DNA of 35,092 bases from contig CAMAVF010000019.1 in NCBI GenBank assembly GCA_945861445.1, positions 1 to 35,092 on the forward strand. Reading direction: 5' to 3'. The translations under genes and the position numbers were made by a program. Below the pieces are notes generated by a model. That model was given only the letters and a program-made list of their open reading frames with translations. It was not told where the DNA came from and ran no database searches. Source of the DNA: Planctomicrobium piriforme. GTDB taxonomy: Bacteria > Planctomycetota > Planctomycetia > Planctomycetales > Planctomycetaceae. Positions 25,622 to 34,621 of this stretch are shown here, piece after piece (the first letter of the stretch is position 1; every line of letters starts with the position of its first letter).

Positions 25622-26896
25622 TTACGGAACCGGCCCCGGTCCGGGGCCCGGTGCCTGCTCGTGCTGCTCGCTGCTGGTCAGCCGCACTGCCACGCGCGTT
25701 TCCTTGCCATCTCGGACGACGGTCAAGATCACCACGTCGCCCGGATTTTTAGTCTCGATGATGCTCAGAAAATCGTCGGCGGTCTTGATGACCTTGTTGT
25801 CCACTTCAATGATCAAGTCGGCCGTGTTCCGTTCCACCCGCTCAAAGACGAACGGGCCGCGCCGCTTACGGATAACTTGCGGACCCTTCATGCCGGCCTT
25901 TTCAGCCGGACCGCCGGGGGTCAACTGGGCCACCAGCAGGCCGTGTTCCGTTTGATAGACGCGTGAGATCCCGATTTCCGGACGGATTACCTTGCCCTTC
26001 TGAATCAACTGCGGAACGATCCGGGCAATCAGATTGATGGGAATCGCAAACCCTACTCCCGCACTCTGACCGGTAGAGCTGGCGATCGCCGTATTCATGC
26101 CGATCAACCGCCCATGAGCATCGGCCAGCGGCCCTCCCGAGTTCCCCGGATTGATGGCGGCATCAATCTGGATAATCGACTTGATCGTCCGATCGCCACG
26201 GATCTGAAGTGACCGATTGATGCTGGAAATGATCCCGGTGGTCAGCGTTCGTTCGAGACCGAACGGATTGCCAATCGCAAAGACTTTCATCCCGACTCGC
26301 AAATTGCCAGAATCGCCAAACGTCACCGGCACCAGGATTTCCGGCGGTGCGTCGATCTTGATGATCGAAACATCATTGATCGGATCGGCCCCCACGAATG
26401 TGGCATCGTAAGTCTTGCCATCGTACAGCGTCACCGAAACTTGACGGGCATCCTCGACCACATGAAAGTTGGTCAGGATGTGACCGACCTTGTCGATGAC
26501 ACTCCCCGACCCCGCACCTTCCGCTGCACTTTCTGTAAACAACCCGTCCCCCTTGACGGTCTTGGTAGTGATATTGGCCACCGACTTGTTGACGCGCTCG
26601 TAGACATTGACGTTGACATGTTCTTCCGAGGTCAATCCATCAGCTTGGAACAGCCCCATGTGTGTGGGTCCATGTCCTGGCAATCCATGACTTGGAACGC
26701 CGGGAACCTCAATGCCGGGGGGGCGAGCGGCCGGTCGCGGTGTCGGGAAGGCCGGGCCGCGGTCCTGGGCTTGAGCTTGCGGAAGACCATGGGGCGACAT
26801 CCAAGCCATCGCCCCGATCGCTCCGACAGCCGCAGAAACACTACACACCAATAGGTAGTTCCAAGGCAGTCGTATTGACTTGGGATGTTGATTCAT
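25622..26896 (-). CDS. HtrA/DegP-type serine protease with one PDZ domain, catalytic triad intact
   Basis: A 424-residue envelope protease for misfolded or regulatory substrates. A single N-terminal hydrophobic segment (about 13-33) anchors or exports it, followed by a Pro/Gly-rich linker (40-80). The protease domain is complete: LTNFHVV (H145), DPINDVSIIKI (D175) and AINPGNSGGPL (S253). A PDZ domain spans about 304-408 (GISRVYQTEHGLLV, PGGPAEKAGMK) but contains a basic insertion, VIRKRRGPFVFERV (341-354), before NTADLIIEVDN. The tail is GPGPGPVP. One PDZ resembles DegS or Gram-positive HtrA rather than two-PDZ DegP. The ribosome site is weak (GGAAC about 14 nt away). It lies downstream of the DUF1501 gene on the same strand, 344 bp apart. 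Confidence 0.93.
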   Translation of the reverse strand: MNQHPKSIRLPWNYLLVCSVSAAVGAIGAMAWMSPHGLPQAQAQDRGPAFPTPRPAARPPGIEVPGVPSHGLPGHGPTHMGLFQADGLTSEEHVNVNVYERVNKSVANITTKTVKGDGLFTESAAEGAGSGSVIDKVGHILTNFHVVEDARQVSVTLYDGKTYDATFVGADPINDVSIIKIDAPPEILVPVTFGDSGNLRVGMKVFAIGNPFGLERTLTTGIISSINRSLQIRGDRTIKSIIQIDAAINPGNSGGPLADAHGRLIGMNTAIASSTGQSAGVGFAIPINLIARIVPQLIQKGKVIRPEIGISRVYQTEHGLLVAQLTPGGPAEKAGMKGPQVIRKRRGPFVFERVERNTADLIIEVDNKVIKTADDFLSIIETKNPGDVVILTVVRDGKETRVAVRLTSSEQHEQAPGPGPGPVP

Positions 26897-27095
26897 GATT
26901 CTGAAGTTCCAGCGTCCAATCAGCAGTTGATTCGTGGATCAACCGGTTCAGGTTGGATTCCACATTCAGCCCACAGGAACCATTATCGTAAACTTCCGAA
27001 ATGGCTCAAGCTGAGTCTGCCGCAGGGCGTCGTGACAAAAGCATGACTGAACGTTGACGCCTTGTCGTCGATTGCGGCTGAAACCTTCGGGTTGT

Positions 27096-27163
27096 GTGCC
27101 ACTGGCTATGCCAGTGCCGGAAGTCTTTCGGCTTCCGAAAAGCACTGGCATAGCCAGTGGCAC
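27096..27163. repeat. Perfect 22-bp inverted repeat with a nested inner stem
   Basis: GTGCCACTGGCTATGCCAG plus TGC (27096-27117) is exactly complemented by 27142-27163. Inside, CGGAAG (27118-27123) pairs with CTTCCG (27132-27137), so the stem continues to 28 paired positions with a small bulge. It lies between the DUF1501 stop and the HtrA start, about 78 bp after the former. The rest of the 344-bp gap (26897-27240) has no gene that I can see. Confidence 0.85.
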
Positions 27164-27240
27164 TCGAATTTCTGGCCTCGATAAGCGCAAGTCTGGCCCA
27201 GATGCAATGCGAAGAGGGAATCTGGAGCCACGTACCCGAT

Positions 27241-28629
27241 TTAGAACACGGGAATCGGTTGACCGGTCGGTTGGATCGCTACGGGGCGATTCTCGCGATT
27301 CATGATCATGGTGTCAGGATCGACCCCGACCGCTTGATACACCGTGGCCACGGCGTCCGCGGGCGAGAATGTCCGCCCCACGCTGTAGCCGCCAACCTTG
27401 TCGGTGGCACCGAGAACCTGGCCACCCTTCACGCCACCACCTGCGTAGAAGATCGATCCGGAATGGCCCCAGTGATCGCGCCCACCATCCTTGTTGATCG
27501 TCGGAGTTCGGCCAAACTCGGTGAGATAGACGACCAGAGTTCGTTCCAACCGGCCACTTTCGGCCAGGTCTTCAAGCAACGCCGCGAATGCTTTATCGAC
27601 CGCCGGCAAATGGTACGGCTCTTTGCACATTTTCCACATGTGTGGCTGATTCTGAACTGGGGCACAGTGATTGTCCCAGAGATTGTTGTAGCCGCCCCAG
27701 TCGTAGCCGTAATCGACCATGGCAAAACGAGTTCCGGCGTCAATCAAGCGCCGGGCGAGCAGGCATCGCTGACCGATCTTGGACATGCCGTAACGTTCGC
27801 GCGTGGCGACTGATTCGGCCTTGATATCGAACGCTTGACGCACGTGGGAAGCTGTCAACAACTCGACCGCGCGGCCGTAGAGTTGCTCGAGATCGTCCAA
27901 CCCACCGGAACGATCGTGCGCTGCCAGCTTTTGGTCCAGTTGCGACCGTAAGTTCTTGCGCTCATCGAAGCGTTGGCGCGTCACTTGATCGGCGAATGAC
28001 AGGTCATTGACCTGAAAATCTGCGGTGCGAGGCTCGCCCTGCGTGCAGAACGGCGCGTACTTTTGCCCCAGCCAGGCTGAGACGAACAGATTGGTATTAG
28101 GGGGGCCCGGAGCGGTCGTGCCAGGCACGGCGACATAGGCAGGCAGGCCACCGGTGGCACCCAACTGGTGGGCAATCACCGAACCGAAATTCGGTTCACT
28201 CAAGATCCCGTTGGGCAGGAAATTACGTCCCGAAAGAGCGTACGCCTGGGCGTCGAAATGGTCGGGCGTTCCCGATGCAAAGCTGCGGACGACCGCCATT
28301 TTGTCCATGTGCCGGGCCAGGTGCGGCATGACTTCAGCAAACCGAACTCCCGGCACGTTGGTGTCAATGGCCTGAATATCGCCGTGAATTTCGTAGGGAG
28401 CATCCGGCTTCGGATCGAACGATTCGTGGTGCGTGACACCGCCAGGCAACCAGAGGAAGAGGACCGAATCAGCCGTGGCCGGCAATTCGGGCTTGGCAAT
28501 CGCCTGTCCGCGATGTCCGAATAATTCCCAAGCTGCAGCAGCGACTGTCACGCCGCCAATACGCAGAAAGTTGCGGCGATGCGAGGCGACCGGCAGGCAA
28601 GACCGGGCCAAACTTGGTTCTAACGCCAT
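27241..28629 (-). CDS. DUF1501 family protein with twin-arginine signal
   Basis: A 462-residue protein of the DUF1501 family, abundant in planctomycetes and related to the sulfatase/alkaline-phosphatase fold. The N-terminus has SHRRNFLRIGG (16-26) followed by a hydrophobic stretch, a Tat-type export signal, so it should be folded before export. Family segments: LFLWLPGGVTHHESFDPKPDAP (split around 58-79), MPHLARHMDKMAVVRSF, DHFDAQAYALSGR, EFGRTPTINKDGGRDHWG, FYAGGGVKGGQVLG. The acidic/histidine residues in HHESFDP, TPDHFD and GRDHWG could bind metal, as in the phosphatase superfamily; that is inference. The usual genomic partner, a DUF1549/DUF1553 cytochrome-domain protein, is not in the window. 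CAGGTG lies 7 nt before the ATG. Substrate unknown. Confidence 0.92.
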   Translation of the reverse strand: MALEPSLARSCLPVASHRRNFLRIGGVTVAAAAWELFGHRGQAIAKPELPATADSVLFLWLPGGVTHHESFDPKPDAPYEIHGDIQAIDTNVPGVRFAEVMPHLARHMDKMAVVRSFASGTPDHFDAQAYALSGRNFLPNGILSEPNFGSVIAHQLGATGGLPAYVAVPGTTAPGPPNTNLFVSAWLGQKYAPFCTQGEPRTADFQVNDLSFADQVTRQRFDERKNLRSQLDQKLAAHDRSGGLDDLEQLYGRAVELLTASHVRQAFDIKAESVATRERYGMSKIGQRCLLARRLIDAGTRFAMVDYGYDWGGYNNLWDNHCAPVQNQPHMWKMCKEPYHLPAVDKAFAALLEDLAESGRLERTLVVYLTEFGRTPTINKDGGRDHWGHSGSIFYAGGGVKGGQVLGATDKVGGYSVGRTFSPADAVATVYQAVGVDPDTMIMNRENRPVAIQPTGQPIPVF

Positions 28630-28871
28630 ACTGCACCTGATTTGTTTCGGCTGAGTGCTCGGGCAAGGGTGATTTCAATGATATCGAACCCATACACACT
28701 ATCAATCACTGATATGTTCGGCAAGAGGCGTTGGTTGAATGCGAGACGGCAGGTCAATTCGATCACCGGCTGGAATTCATTCCAGTCGGCCGATACGATT
28801 TCAGACGACGATTCATTCGTCGTCACTTTGACTCGAAATCTTGCTCCGTAATGCACCTGTGAGGAGAAAAC

Positions 28872-29573
28872 ATGCGACGAACTGCGAGTTTGCTGAGTGT
28901 GGCGTTGTTGGTACTGACGGGAAGTTTTTCTTATTCTGCCGATGCCAAGAAGGCAGACAATACGCCTCCGGAAGGATTTGTCGCCCTGTTCAATGGCAAG
29001 GATTTGACCAACTGGAAGGGTCTGGTGGGCGATCCGAAGAAACGTGCCACGATGACGCCGGACGAACTGGCCAAGGCCCAAGCCGTTGCTGACGAGAAAA
29101 TGAAGGCGCACTGGGCGGTGAAGGATGGCGTGATCGTATTCGATGGCAAGGGCGACAATCTGTGTACTGCCAAGGATTACGGTGATTTTGACTTGTGGGT
29201 CGATTGGAAGATCGAAGCCAAGGGCGACAGCGGCATCTATCTGCGCGGCAGCCCGCAGATTCAGATTTGGGACACAGAGTTGCCACAAGGCAATGTGGGT
29301 TCAGGCGGTCTCTACAATAACCAGAAGAATCCCAGCAAGCCGAGCAAGCTCGCCGACAAGAAGGTTGGCGAATGGAATACGTTCCACATTGTCATGATTG
29401 GTGAGAAGGTGACCATCCACTTGAACGGCGAACTGGTGGTCGACAACGTAACCCTCGAAAACTACTGGGAACGCGACAAGCCGATCTACGCCACCGGCGC
29501 GATCGAACTGCAGAACCACGGCAATACCCTGTACTTCAAGAACATCTACGTCAAGGACCTGACGAAGAAATAG
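28872..29573 (+). CDS. Secreted DUF1080 (3-keto-disaccharide hydrolase-type) protein
   Basis: A 233-residue exported protein (signal peptide about 1-22, ending SFSYSA). It has a single concanavalin-like beta-sandwich of the DUF1080 family, some members of which act on 3-keto-glycosides. Recognisable pieces: GFVALFNGKDLTNWKG (35-50), HWAVKDGVIVFDGKGDNL, YGDFDLWVDWKIEAKGDSGIYLRG (across about 107-130), QIQIWDTE, GEWNTFHIVMIGEKVTIHLNG, and the closing IELQNHGNTLYFKNIYVKDL. Length is typical of a single-domain member. GAGGAG just upstream of the ATG is a strong ribosome site. Divergent from the DUF1501 gene; the 242-bp gap (28630-28871) shows no small gene and probably holds both promoters. Confidence 0.92.
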   Translation: MRRTASLLSVALLVLTGSFSYSADAKKADNTPPEGFVALFNGKDLTNWKGLVGDPKKRATMTPDELAKAQAVADEKMKAHWAVKDGVIVFDGKGDNLCTAKDYGDFDLWVDWKIEAKGDSGIYLRGSPQIQIWDTELPQGNVGSGGLYNNQKNPSKPSKLADKKVGEWNTFHIVMIGEKVTIHLNGELVVDNVTLENYWERDKPIYATGAIELQNHGNTLYFKNIYVKDLTKK

Positions 29574-29601
29574 TCAGTCTCGATTGGTCTATGATCGTTG
29601 G

Positions 29602-29815
29602 GATTTCACTCCGGAGGAGTGACAGCCATTAGCCTGGGGTTGTAGCGTAGCGAAAACCCCAGGTAGCCAATCGACGATCGATCTCGACCCTGGAGGGGTC
29701 GCAGCCGCATTTTGCTGCGACCCCTCCAGGGTCGAGATCGAGGTAAAACTCGAACCCCGGGTGTCGCTGACGCTCAACCCGGGGCTAATTGCTGTCACCC
29801 CTATCGGGGTGAAAT
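29602..29815. repeat. Nested palindromic element, 28-bp inner stem inside about 60-bp outer arms
   Basis: The inner stem is perfect: 29678-29705 pairs with 29714-29741 around an 8-base loop, with core GACCCTGGAGGGGTCGCAGC. Outer arms run 29602-29660 and 29753-29815. They share GATTTCAC at the ends, GTGACAGC, then ATTAGCC and CCCCAG/CCCGGG-type segments, diverged by roughly a quarter. The whole 214-bp element fills the gap between the convergent DUF1080 and YyaL genes. It could terminate both, but its nested structure is more like a composite mobile palindrome. Confidence 0.85.
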
Positions 29816-29876
29816 CAATCCTTCTTGATCCGTGTTCAATCCGTGTTCATCCGTGGCTACAAAAATCTGTTTCAGC

Positions 29877-31970
29877 TCACTTTTTTGACAGGGTGCGAGC
29901 CAGCGCCACGGCGCCGACCTGCGGCATTCCGCAGGTTCCGTGGTCGCAGATGTACGCCGTTGACTGCCCTCCGCGCGACGGCTTGCCTTTGAGTAATGCC
30001 AGTTCGGCGGGCAGATCGGTGTCGCTCATTGTCGATGTCCGAATCGCCACGACTTTATTCGGGATGAACATGTCGTGGATCGTTCGCAGCATCTCCGCGA
30101 GAGGTGGCGCCGTTGAAGTCCCTTCGATTAATGCGACTTCGAATGTCGGCCCCAGCCAGAAGTCGAGTGCCGCCAGGGTTTGCCCCGCGGCAGTCGGAAA
30201 GCGTTTGGCGACCGGCGACAGCAGTTTCAGGGTCCGCTCAGCGACCGTTTCGAGGTCGCTGCGGCCGGTCAGTCTTCCCAATCGCAACAGGGCCGTGGCG
30301 GCCATGCTGTTGCCGCTGGGGGTGGCATTGTCCTGAACGTCCTTCTGACGGGCGATCAATGCTTCGTGATCATGGCTGGTGTAGAAGAAGCCCCCCTCGG
30401 ACGAGTCTTCGAATTGCGTCCGTAGTTGCTCGGCCAATCGCGTGGCGGCAGTCAGGTACTGGGCATCTTGAACCGCCTGGAAGACGTCAATCAACCCGTC
30501 AACCGCGCAGGCATAGTCATCCAGATAACCATTGAGCCGCGCCTGGCCGTCTTTGAAGACGTGCCACAGCCGGTCATCGGGTTGTCGCAATGTGGCGAGG
30601 AGAAAATCAGCCGCCCGGCGGGCTGCCAGTGCATACCGCGGCTCGTCCAGCACCTGCGCTGCCTGGGCCATCGCCGACAGCATCAGGCCATTCCAACTCG
30701 TCAGGATCTTTTCATCCCGGCCAGGCCAGATGCGTTGCGAGCGAACGGCGAATAGTTTTTGCCGGCTCGCTGCGAGTAATGTTTCGAGTTCGGTCTCGGG
30801 GATGTTCAAGAGCTGAGCAGCCTCAGCGGACGTCTTACGGCGATTGAGAATGTTGGTTTCTTCCCAGTTGCCATGCGTGCTGACGTCGTAGCACACGCAG
30901 AAGGTGCGGCCGTCGTCGGGCCCCAGAATGGACAGGATTTCGGCTTCGCTCCAGACGAAGAACTTGCCTTCCACCCCTTCGCTGTCAGCATCCTGAGTGC
31001 TGTAGAAACCACCCTCGGAATGAGTCATTTCACGCAAGACATAGTCGAGTGTTTCGCGGACGACTCGCAGGTAGTCGGCGTTGTGCGTGGCCTGCCAGGC
31101 TTCCAGATAGAGCGGGACCAGCAGTGCGTTGTCGTAGAGCATTTTCTCGAAGTGCGGGGCGAGCCAGCGGGTGTCGGTGGAATAACGATGAAAACCGCCC
31201 CCCAGATGGTCGTAGATGCCGCCCGCGGTCATTTTGTCGAGAGTCAGCGTGACGATCGCGAGGGCATCTTCATCACCAAAGCGTTTCCACGCGCGCAACA
31301 AGACTCGCAAATCCATCGAGTGGGGAAACTTGGGAGCAGCACCGAAACCACCTTCCCGACGATCGGCCCGCTGGCAAAGCACGGTCGCGGCGTTGAGAAT
31401 CAGATCTGCGGTCAGTGGACTCGGATCCCCCTTTGGGATGGAATCCTCGACGATCGCTGCGGCCAGTCGCTCGGCACTTTCGTAGACCTCCTGACGGCGC
31501 GTCGACCAGGCTTCGTGTACTCCCTGCAGGACATCCGGAAAACCAGGCATGCCGCGTTGGGCCGCAGGGGGCCAGTAGGTTCCGCCGAAGAAGGGTTTTA
31601 ACGTGGGAGACAAGAAGACCGACATCGGCCAGCCTCCCCGGCCCGTCATCAATTGGACTGCGGTCATGTAGATCTGATCGAGATCCGGGCGTTCTTCACG
31701 GTCGACTTTGATATTGATGAAATGCTGGTTCATCAACGCCGCGATCTGCGGGTTCTCGAAGCTTTCGTGTTCCATGACGTGACACCAGTGACAGGCACTG
31801 TAGCCGATCGACAGGAAGATCGGCTTGTCGAGCGTCCGCGACAACTCGAGGGCTTCCGAGCCCCACGGATACCAGTCGACTGGGTTATAGGCGTGCTGCA
31901 GGAGGTAGGGACTCGTTTCCTGCCCCAGGCGATTCGGCTCAGCACGTCGTGGAGTATTGAATGCAGACAT
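29877..31970 (-). CDS. YyaL/SPATA20-like protein: thioredoxin-fold DUF255 domain plus alpha/alpha-toroid
   Basis: A 697-residue cytoplasmic protein. The N-terminal thioredoxin-like domain (about 8-170) has [18 protein letters not shown] and the redox motif [14 protein letters not shown] with C60 and C63. It is followed by a long helical region resembling six-hairpin glycosidases: [81 protein letters not shown]. Family function is unsettled; roles in carbohydrate processing or redox have been proposed. The frame is open to 32099, but that extension runs through an intergenic repeat, so I chose ATG 31968-31970 ([13 protein letters not shown]), near the conserved start. The ribosome site is weak. 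Length is typical (about 680-700). Confidence 0.92.
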   Translation of the reverse strand: MSAFNTPRRAEPNRLGQETSPYLLQHAYNPVDWYPWGSEALELSRTLDKPIFLSIGYSACHWCHVMEHESFENPQIAALMNQHFINIKVDREERPDLDQIYMTAVQLMTGRGGWPMSVFLSPTLKPFFGGTYWPPAAQRGMPGFPDVLQGVHEAWSTRRQEVYESAERLAAAIVEDSIPKGDPSPLTADLILNAATVLCQRADRREGGFGAAPKFPHSMDLRVLLRAWKRFGDEDALAIVTLTLDKMTAGGIYDHLGGGFHRYSTDTRWLAPHFEKMLYDNALLVPLYLEAWQATHNADYLRVVRETLDYVLREMTHSEGGFYSTQDADSEGVEGKFFVWSEAEILSILGPDDGRTFCVCYDVSTHGNWEETNILNRRKTSAEAAQLLNIPETELETLLAASRQKLFAVRSQRIWPGRDEKILTSWNGLMLSAMAQAAQVLDEPRYALAARRAADFLLATLRQPDDRLWHVFKDGQARLNGYLDDYACAVDGLIDVFQAVQDAQYLTAATRLAEQLRTQFEDSSEGGFFYTSHDHEALIARQKDVQDNATPSGNSMAATALLRLGRLTGRSDLETVAERTLKLLSPVAKRFPTAAGQTLAALDFWLGPTFEVALIEGTSTAPPLAEMLRTIHDMFIPNKVVAIRTSTMSDTDLPAELALLKGKPSRGGQSTAYICDHGTCGMPQVGAVALARTLSKK

Positions 31971-31992
31971 GTGGATGTTTCTCTTGGATATC

Positions 31993-32125
31993 ATGAAGGA
32001 TTTGGGCATCATTGGAGGGTGAGGCTCCTGCCGAACCGCGTGGTCTTTCGGCTCCCGAGAGACTGCGGCGGCTCGGCAGGAGCCTCGCCCTCCAATCAAC
32101 TCGAAACACGAATCAATCCCTATTT
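31993..32125. repeat. Intergenic repeat, copy B, with a 23-bp imperfect palindrome
   Basis: Arms 32012-32034 and 32073-32095 (GAGGGTGAGGCTCCTGCCGA / TCGGCAGGAGCCTCGCCCTC). It is a direct-orientation copy of the 20051-20180 element with similarity along about 130 bp. This copy sits in the divergent promoter region of the YyaL and DUF1015 genes rather than after a gene. Confidence 0.8.
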
Positions 32126-32223
32126 CCTGACCAACCCCTCTCGGAAATCGGACACGACGTAGCCGAGTCAGGCGCTTTCGGTCTCAGGTCGGTGGAGCAA
32201 CCGTGCCAGACGCGGTTGGCAGT

Positions 32224-32278
32224 CCCGACTCAGAGAGTCGGGCTACGGCGCATCCTGCAGATGCTCAATATGCAGGAT
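32224..32278. repeat. Two small hairpins upstream of the DUF1015 gene
   Basis: CCCGACTC-AGA-GAGTCGGG (32224-32242), followed by GCTACGG, is the same unit that appears twice at 34617-34684. A second hairpin pairs ATCCTGCA (32252-32259) with TGCAGGAT (32271-32278). The remaining gap to 32429 holds no gene I can see. Confidence 0.65.
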
Positions 32279-32429
32279 AACGGTCTCTGAGGAAGATTCC
32301 ATCCGCCTCGCCGTTTGAAGAATCCCGTGCAGTGCCCTATAACTCACGCTGCGGCCGGAATGGACTGACATGGAGTTCAGTTCTGTGGTCCGCAGTTTTT
32401 CTCACAATGCAAGCATCGAAGCAGAAATC

Positions 32430-33734
32430 ATGGCAGACATTCTTCCGTTCCGTGGCTGGCGATATGACTTGGGTCAAGTCGGTGACTTGTCAGACGTGAC
32501 GGCTCCTCCTTATGACGTCATCAACGCGGCCCAGCAGGAAGGTCTGTATCAGGCGCATCCGTGCAATGTGATTCGTCTCGAATTGACCCGCGAAGAACCC
32601 GGCGATGCCCCGGACGCCAAGTACACCCGCGCGGCGAATTTCCTGCGGCAATGGCAGAATGATGGCGTCCTGAACCGCGATCGCGAAGACTGCCTCTATG
32701 TCTACCACCAGGAATTCACGTGGGAAGGAACCAACTACGTACGGAAAGGATTCCTGGGTCGGATTCGGGTTGAGCCGTTCGGCGAGGGATGTGTCTTTCC
32801 GCACGAGCAAACCCTGTCGGGTCCCAAGGCCGACCGCCTGCACTTGATCAAGGCAACCAAGACCAACCTCTCGCCGATTTTCGGCTTGTATCCCGACGAT
32901 GAGAACGAAGTGATGGACCCGTTGGATCGCGCCATCATCGGAGTTCCACCCGTCGTCGCCACGGATCACCTGGGGGTCATTCACCGTCTGTGGCCGATCA
33001 GTGATCGCAGCGTGATTCAGAAAGTGCATGACAAGATGCACAAGAAGAACATTTTTATCGCGGATGGGCACCACCGTTATGAAACGGCCAACAACTATCG
33101 CAATGAACTGGCCGCCGCCGAGCAGTTGTCCGGCCCGGAAGCGCCTCAGAATTTTGCGATGATGATGTTCGTGAGCATGAGCGATCCGGGACTGGCGATC
33201 CTGCCGACGCACCGCCTGGTGGCCGGCCTGCCCAACCTGACGGCCGATCAAGTCGCAGCAGCCTTGAAGCCGCATTTCGAGGTCGAACGAATTGGCAAAG
33301 GACCGGCCGCCGCCAAGGAGACCTGGGACCTCATTGACGCCGATGGCGGTCAGAATGTCCTGGGATTCGGCACAACTGCCGACGACACCTGGCTGTTTGC
33401 CCGGGCCATCGACACGACTCCCATGGCGACGCTGGCACCCGATCAAACTCCCGAATGGCATGGCCTGGGGGTCAGCCTGCTGCACAAGCTGGCTTTGGAG
33501 TATTTGATCTTCAAGTCGGCTCCCAATTCGAAGCCCCAATTTACTTACGTCCATTCACTGGCCGAAGTCAATGAGTCACAGGCGGCCAAGAGCTGTCAAC
33601 TGGCCTGCCTGGTCCCGCCAGCCCAGATCGATCATGTCGAGGTGATTGCGTCGCACCTGGAAAAAATGCCGCCAAAGAGTACGTACTTCTATCCGAAGTT
33701 GCTGAGCGGGTTGGTGTTCAATTCGCTTGAGTAA
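32430..33734 (+). CDS. DUF1015 family protein
   Basis: A 434-residue cytoplasmic protein of the DUF1015 family, widely conserved and without an established biochemical function. Seen: ILPFRGWRYDLGQVGDLSDVTAPPYDVI at the start (split about 4-31), a characteristic PPYDV motif, FPHEQTLSGPKADRLHLIKAT (PHE-T...K-DR signature, near 122-142), SPIFGLYPD, IADGHHRYETA (the most conserved patch, about 211-221), and a tail with AAKSCQLACLVPPAQ and MPPKSTYFYPKLLSGLVFN. The GHHRYE histidines and aspartate look like a metal or catalytic site, which is inference. The frame opens 20 codons earlier, but MADILPFRGWRYD matches the family start. The next gene begins 31 bp downstream and may be co-transcribed. Confidence 0.92.
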   Translation: MADILPFRGWRYDLGQVGDLSDVTAPPYDVINAAQQEGLYQAHPCNVIRLELTREEPGDAPDAKYTRAANFLRQWQNDGVLNRDREDCLYVYHQEFTWEGTNYVRKGFLGRIRVEPFGEGCVFPHEQTLSGPKADRLHLIKATKTNLSPIFGLYPDDENEVMDPLDRAIIGVPPVVATDHLGVIHRLWPISDRSVIQKVHDKMHKKNIFIADGHHRYETANNYRNELAAAEQLSGPEAPQNFAMMMFVSMSDPGLAILPTHRLVAGLPNLTADQVAAALKPHFEVERIGKGPAAAKETWDLIDADGGQNVLGFGTTADDTWLFARAIDTTPMATLAPDQTPEWHGLGVSLLHKLALEYLIFKSAPNSKPQFTYVHSLAEVNESQAAKSCQLACLVPPAQIDHVEVIASHLEKMPPKSTYFYPKLLSGLVFNSLE

Positions 33735-33765
33735 GTTTTTTAGTCCCACCATCGCAGGGCGAAAA

Positions 33766-34266
33766 ATGACTCTGAAAGCACGGAAACCGTTCTTCGAGCG
33801 GGTGAAGGAGGGCCTTGAAGAAGGGATTGCTCATGCCAAGGGTGAACGCACCCTGCGAACGACCGTGATTTCAAAGGAATCTCCCGAGTCAAAGTTGCCC
33901 AAGCAAGAACAAGCAAAGCCTAAGTGGGATTCCCGGCTGATTGGTACTTGGAAGTCAGACCGCCGTCGGACATTCCAGAACTTCAAACCCAAGACGGGAT
34001 TTGACCCCAAGAAATTCCGCAAGCTGAAATCCTTATTCGGTAAGCTGACAATTCGTTGGGGCCGTGGGAAATGTTACACGGAACTCGGCGAGTATCGCGA
34101 CTCCGAAAACTATGAAATCATCGCCAGGGACTCAAATTGCGTCATCGTAAGACTCTGGAGTGAAATCTATGAGGAGTTTCTGCTCCAACGGATCCACTTC
34201 GAAGGCGAATTTTATTCTATGGCTTTGGGGGGCGGACTGTGCGAATACTTCCGACGGATATCGTGA
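33766..34266 (+). CDS. Small protein with antitoxin-like N-terminus and an unrelated C-terminal domain
   Basis: A 166-residue protein. Residues about 7-33 (FFERVKEGLEEGIAHAKGE, then RTLRTT) resemble the N-terminal helix and strand of HTH (XRE) antitoxins of HigA/MqsA-like toxin-antitoxin pairs, which normally continue into a helix-turn-helix. Here no HTH follows. After a charged linker (about 34-58) comes LIGTWKSDRRRTF and a beta-rich region (GKLTIRWGRGKCYTEL, NCVIVRLWSEIYEEF, YSMALGGGLCEYFRRIS), reminiscent of lipocalin-like 'GTWK' folds. No toxin gene is adjacent. ATG 33766 is preceded by CAGGGCG; an upstream TTG would overlap DUF1015. The MmcQ-like gene starts 7 bp after the stop. Function unknown; an antitoxin-derived chimera is one reading, chance similarity another. 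Confidence 0.72.
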   Translation: MTLKARKPFFERVKEGLEEGIAHAKGERTLRTTVISKESPESKLPKQEQAKPKWDSRLIGTWKSDRRRTFQNFKPKTGFDPKKFRKLKSLFGKLTIRWGRGKCYTELGEYRDSENYEIIARDSNCVIVRLWSEIYEEFLLQRIHFEGEFYSMALGGGLCEYFRRIS

Positions 34267-34273
34267 GGCAATC

Positions 34274-34621
34274 ATGACCGCGAACGAGTTTCGTGATTTG
34301 GCACTCAGTCTGCCGGAGGCGGTCGAAGCGTCTCACATGAATCATCCCGATTTCCGAGTTCGCGGAAAGATCTTCGCGACACTCGGTCCCCATGAGGACT
34401 GGGGAATGGCCAAGTTGCCGCCTGATGAACAGGCTCGGTTGATTCAATTGGAACCCGATGTATTCAGTCCGGCGAGCGGTGCGTGGGGGCGCAGTGGTTG
34501 CACGATCATTCAACTGGCTGGAGCAGATCGGCTGACGGTGAAAGAAACTTTGATGACAGCTTGGCGTCATACCGCGCCGAAACGGCTGGTTCAACAATTC
34601 GAAATCGAGGCGACGTCGTAG
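34274..34621 (+). CDS. MmcQ/YjbR family protein
   Basis: A 115-residue protein of the MmcQ/YjbR family, which has a double-wing DNA-binding-like fold but no settled role. Family features: EFRDLALSLPEAVEASHMNHPDFRV (split; 4-28), GKIFATLGPHEDWGMAKLPPDEQ (30-52), and GAWGRSGCTIIQLAG with the late WRHTAPKRLV. The frame is open further upstream inside the previous gene, but ATG 34274 has GAGG at 34265-34268, overlapping the preceding stop region, so it is probably translated from the same mRNA. The TAG stop (34619-34621) lies inside a 25-bp inverted repeat, so the last codons may have been set by insertion of that repeat. Confidence 0.88.
   Translation: MTANEFRDLALSLPEAVEASHMNHPDFRVRGKIFATLGPHEDWGMAKLPPDEQARLIQLEPDVFSPASGAWGRSGCTIIQLAGADRLTVKETLMTAWRHTAPKRLVQQFEIEATS

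Noticed and set aside
32490-33554. 354-codon minus-strand frame opposite the DUF1015 gene
   Set aside because: It is the shadow of a well-conserved plus-strand gene and has no recognisable features.
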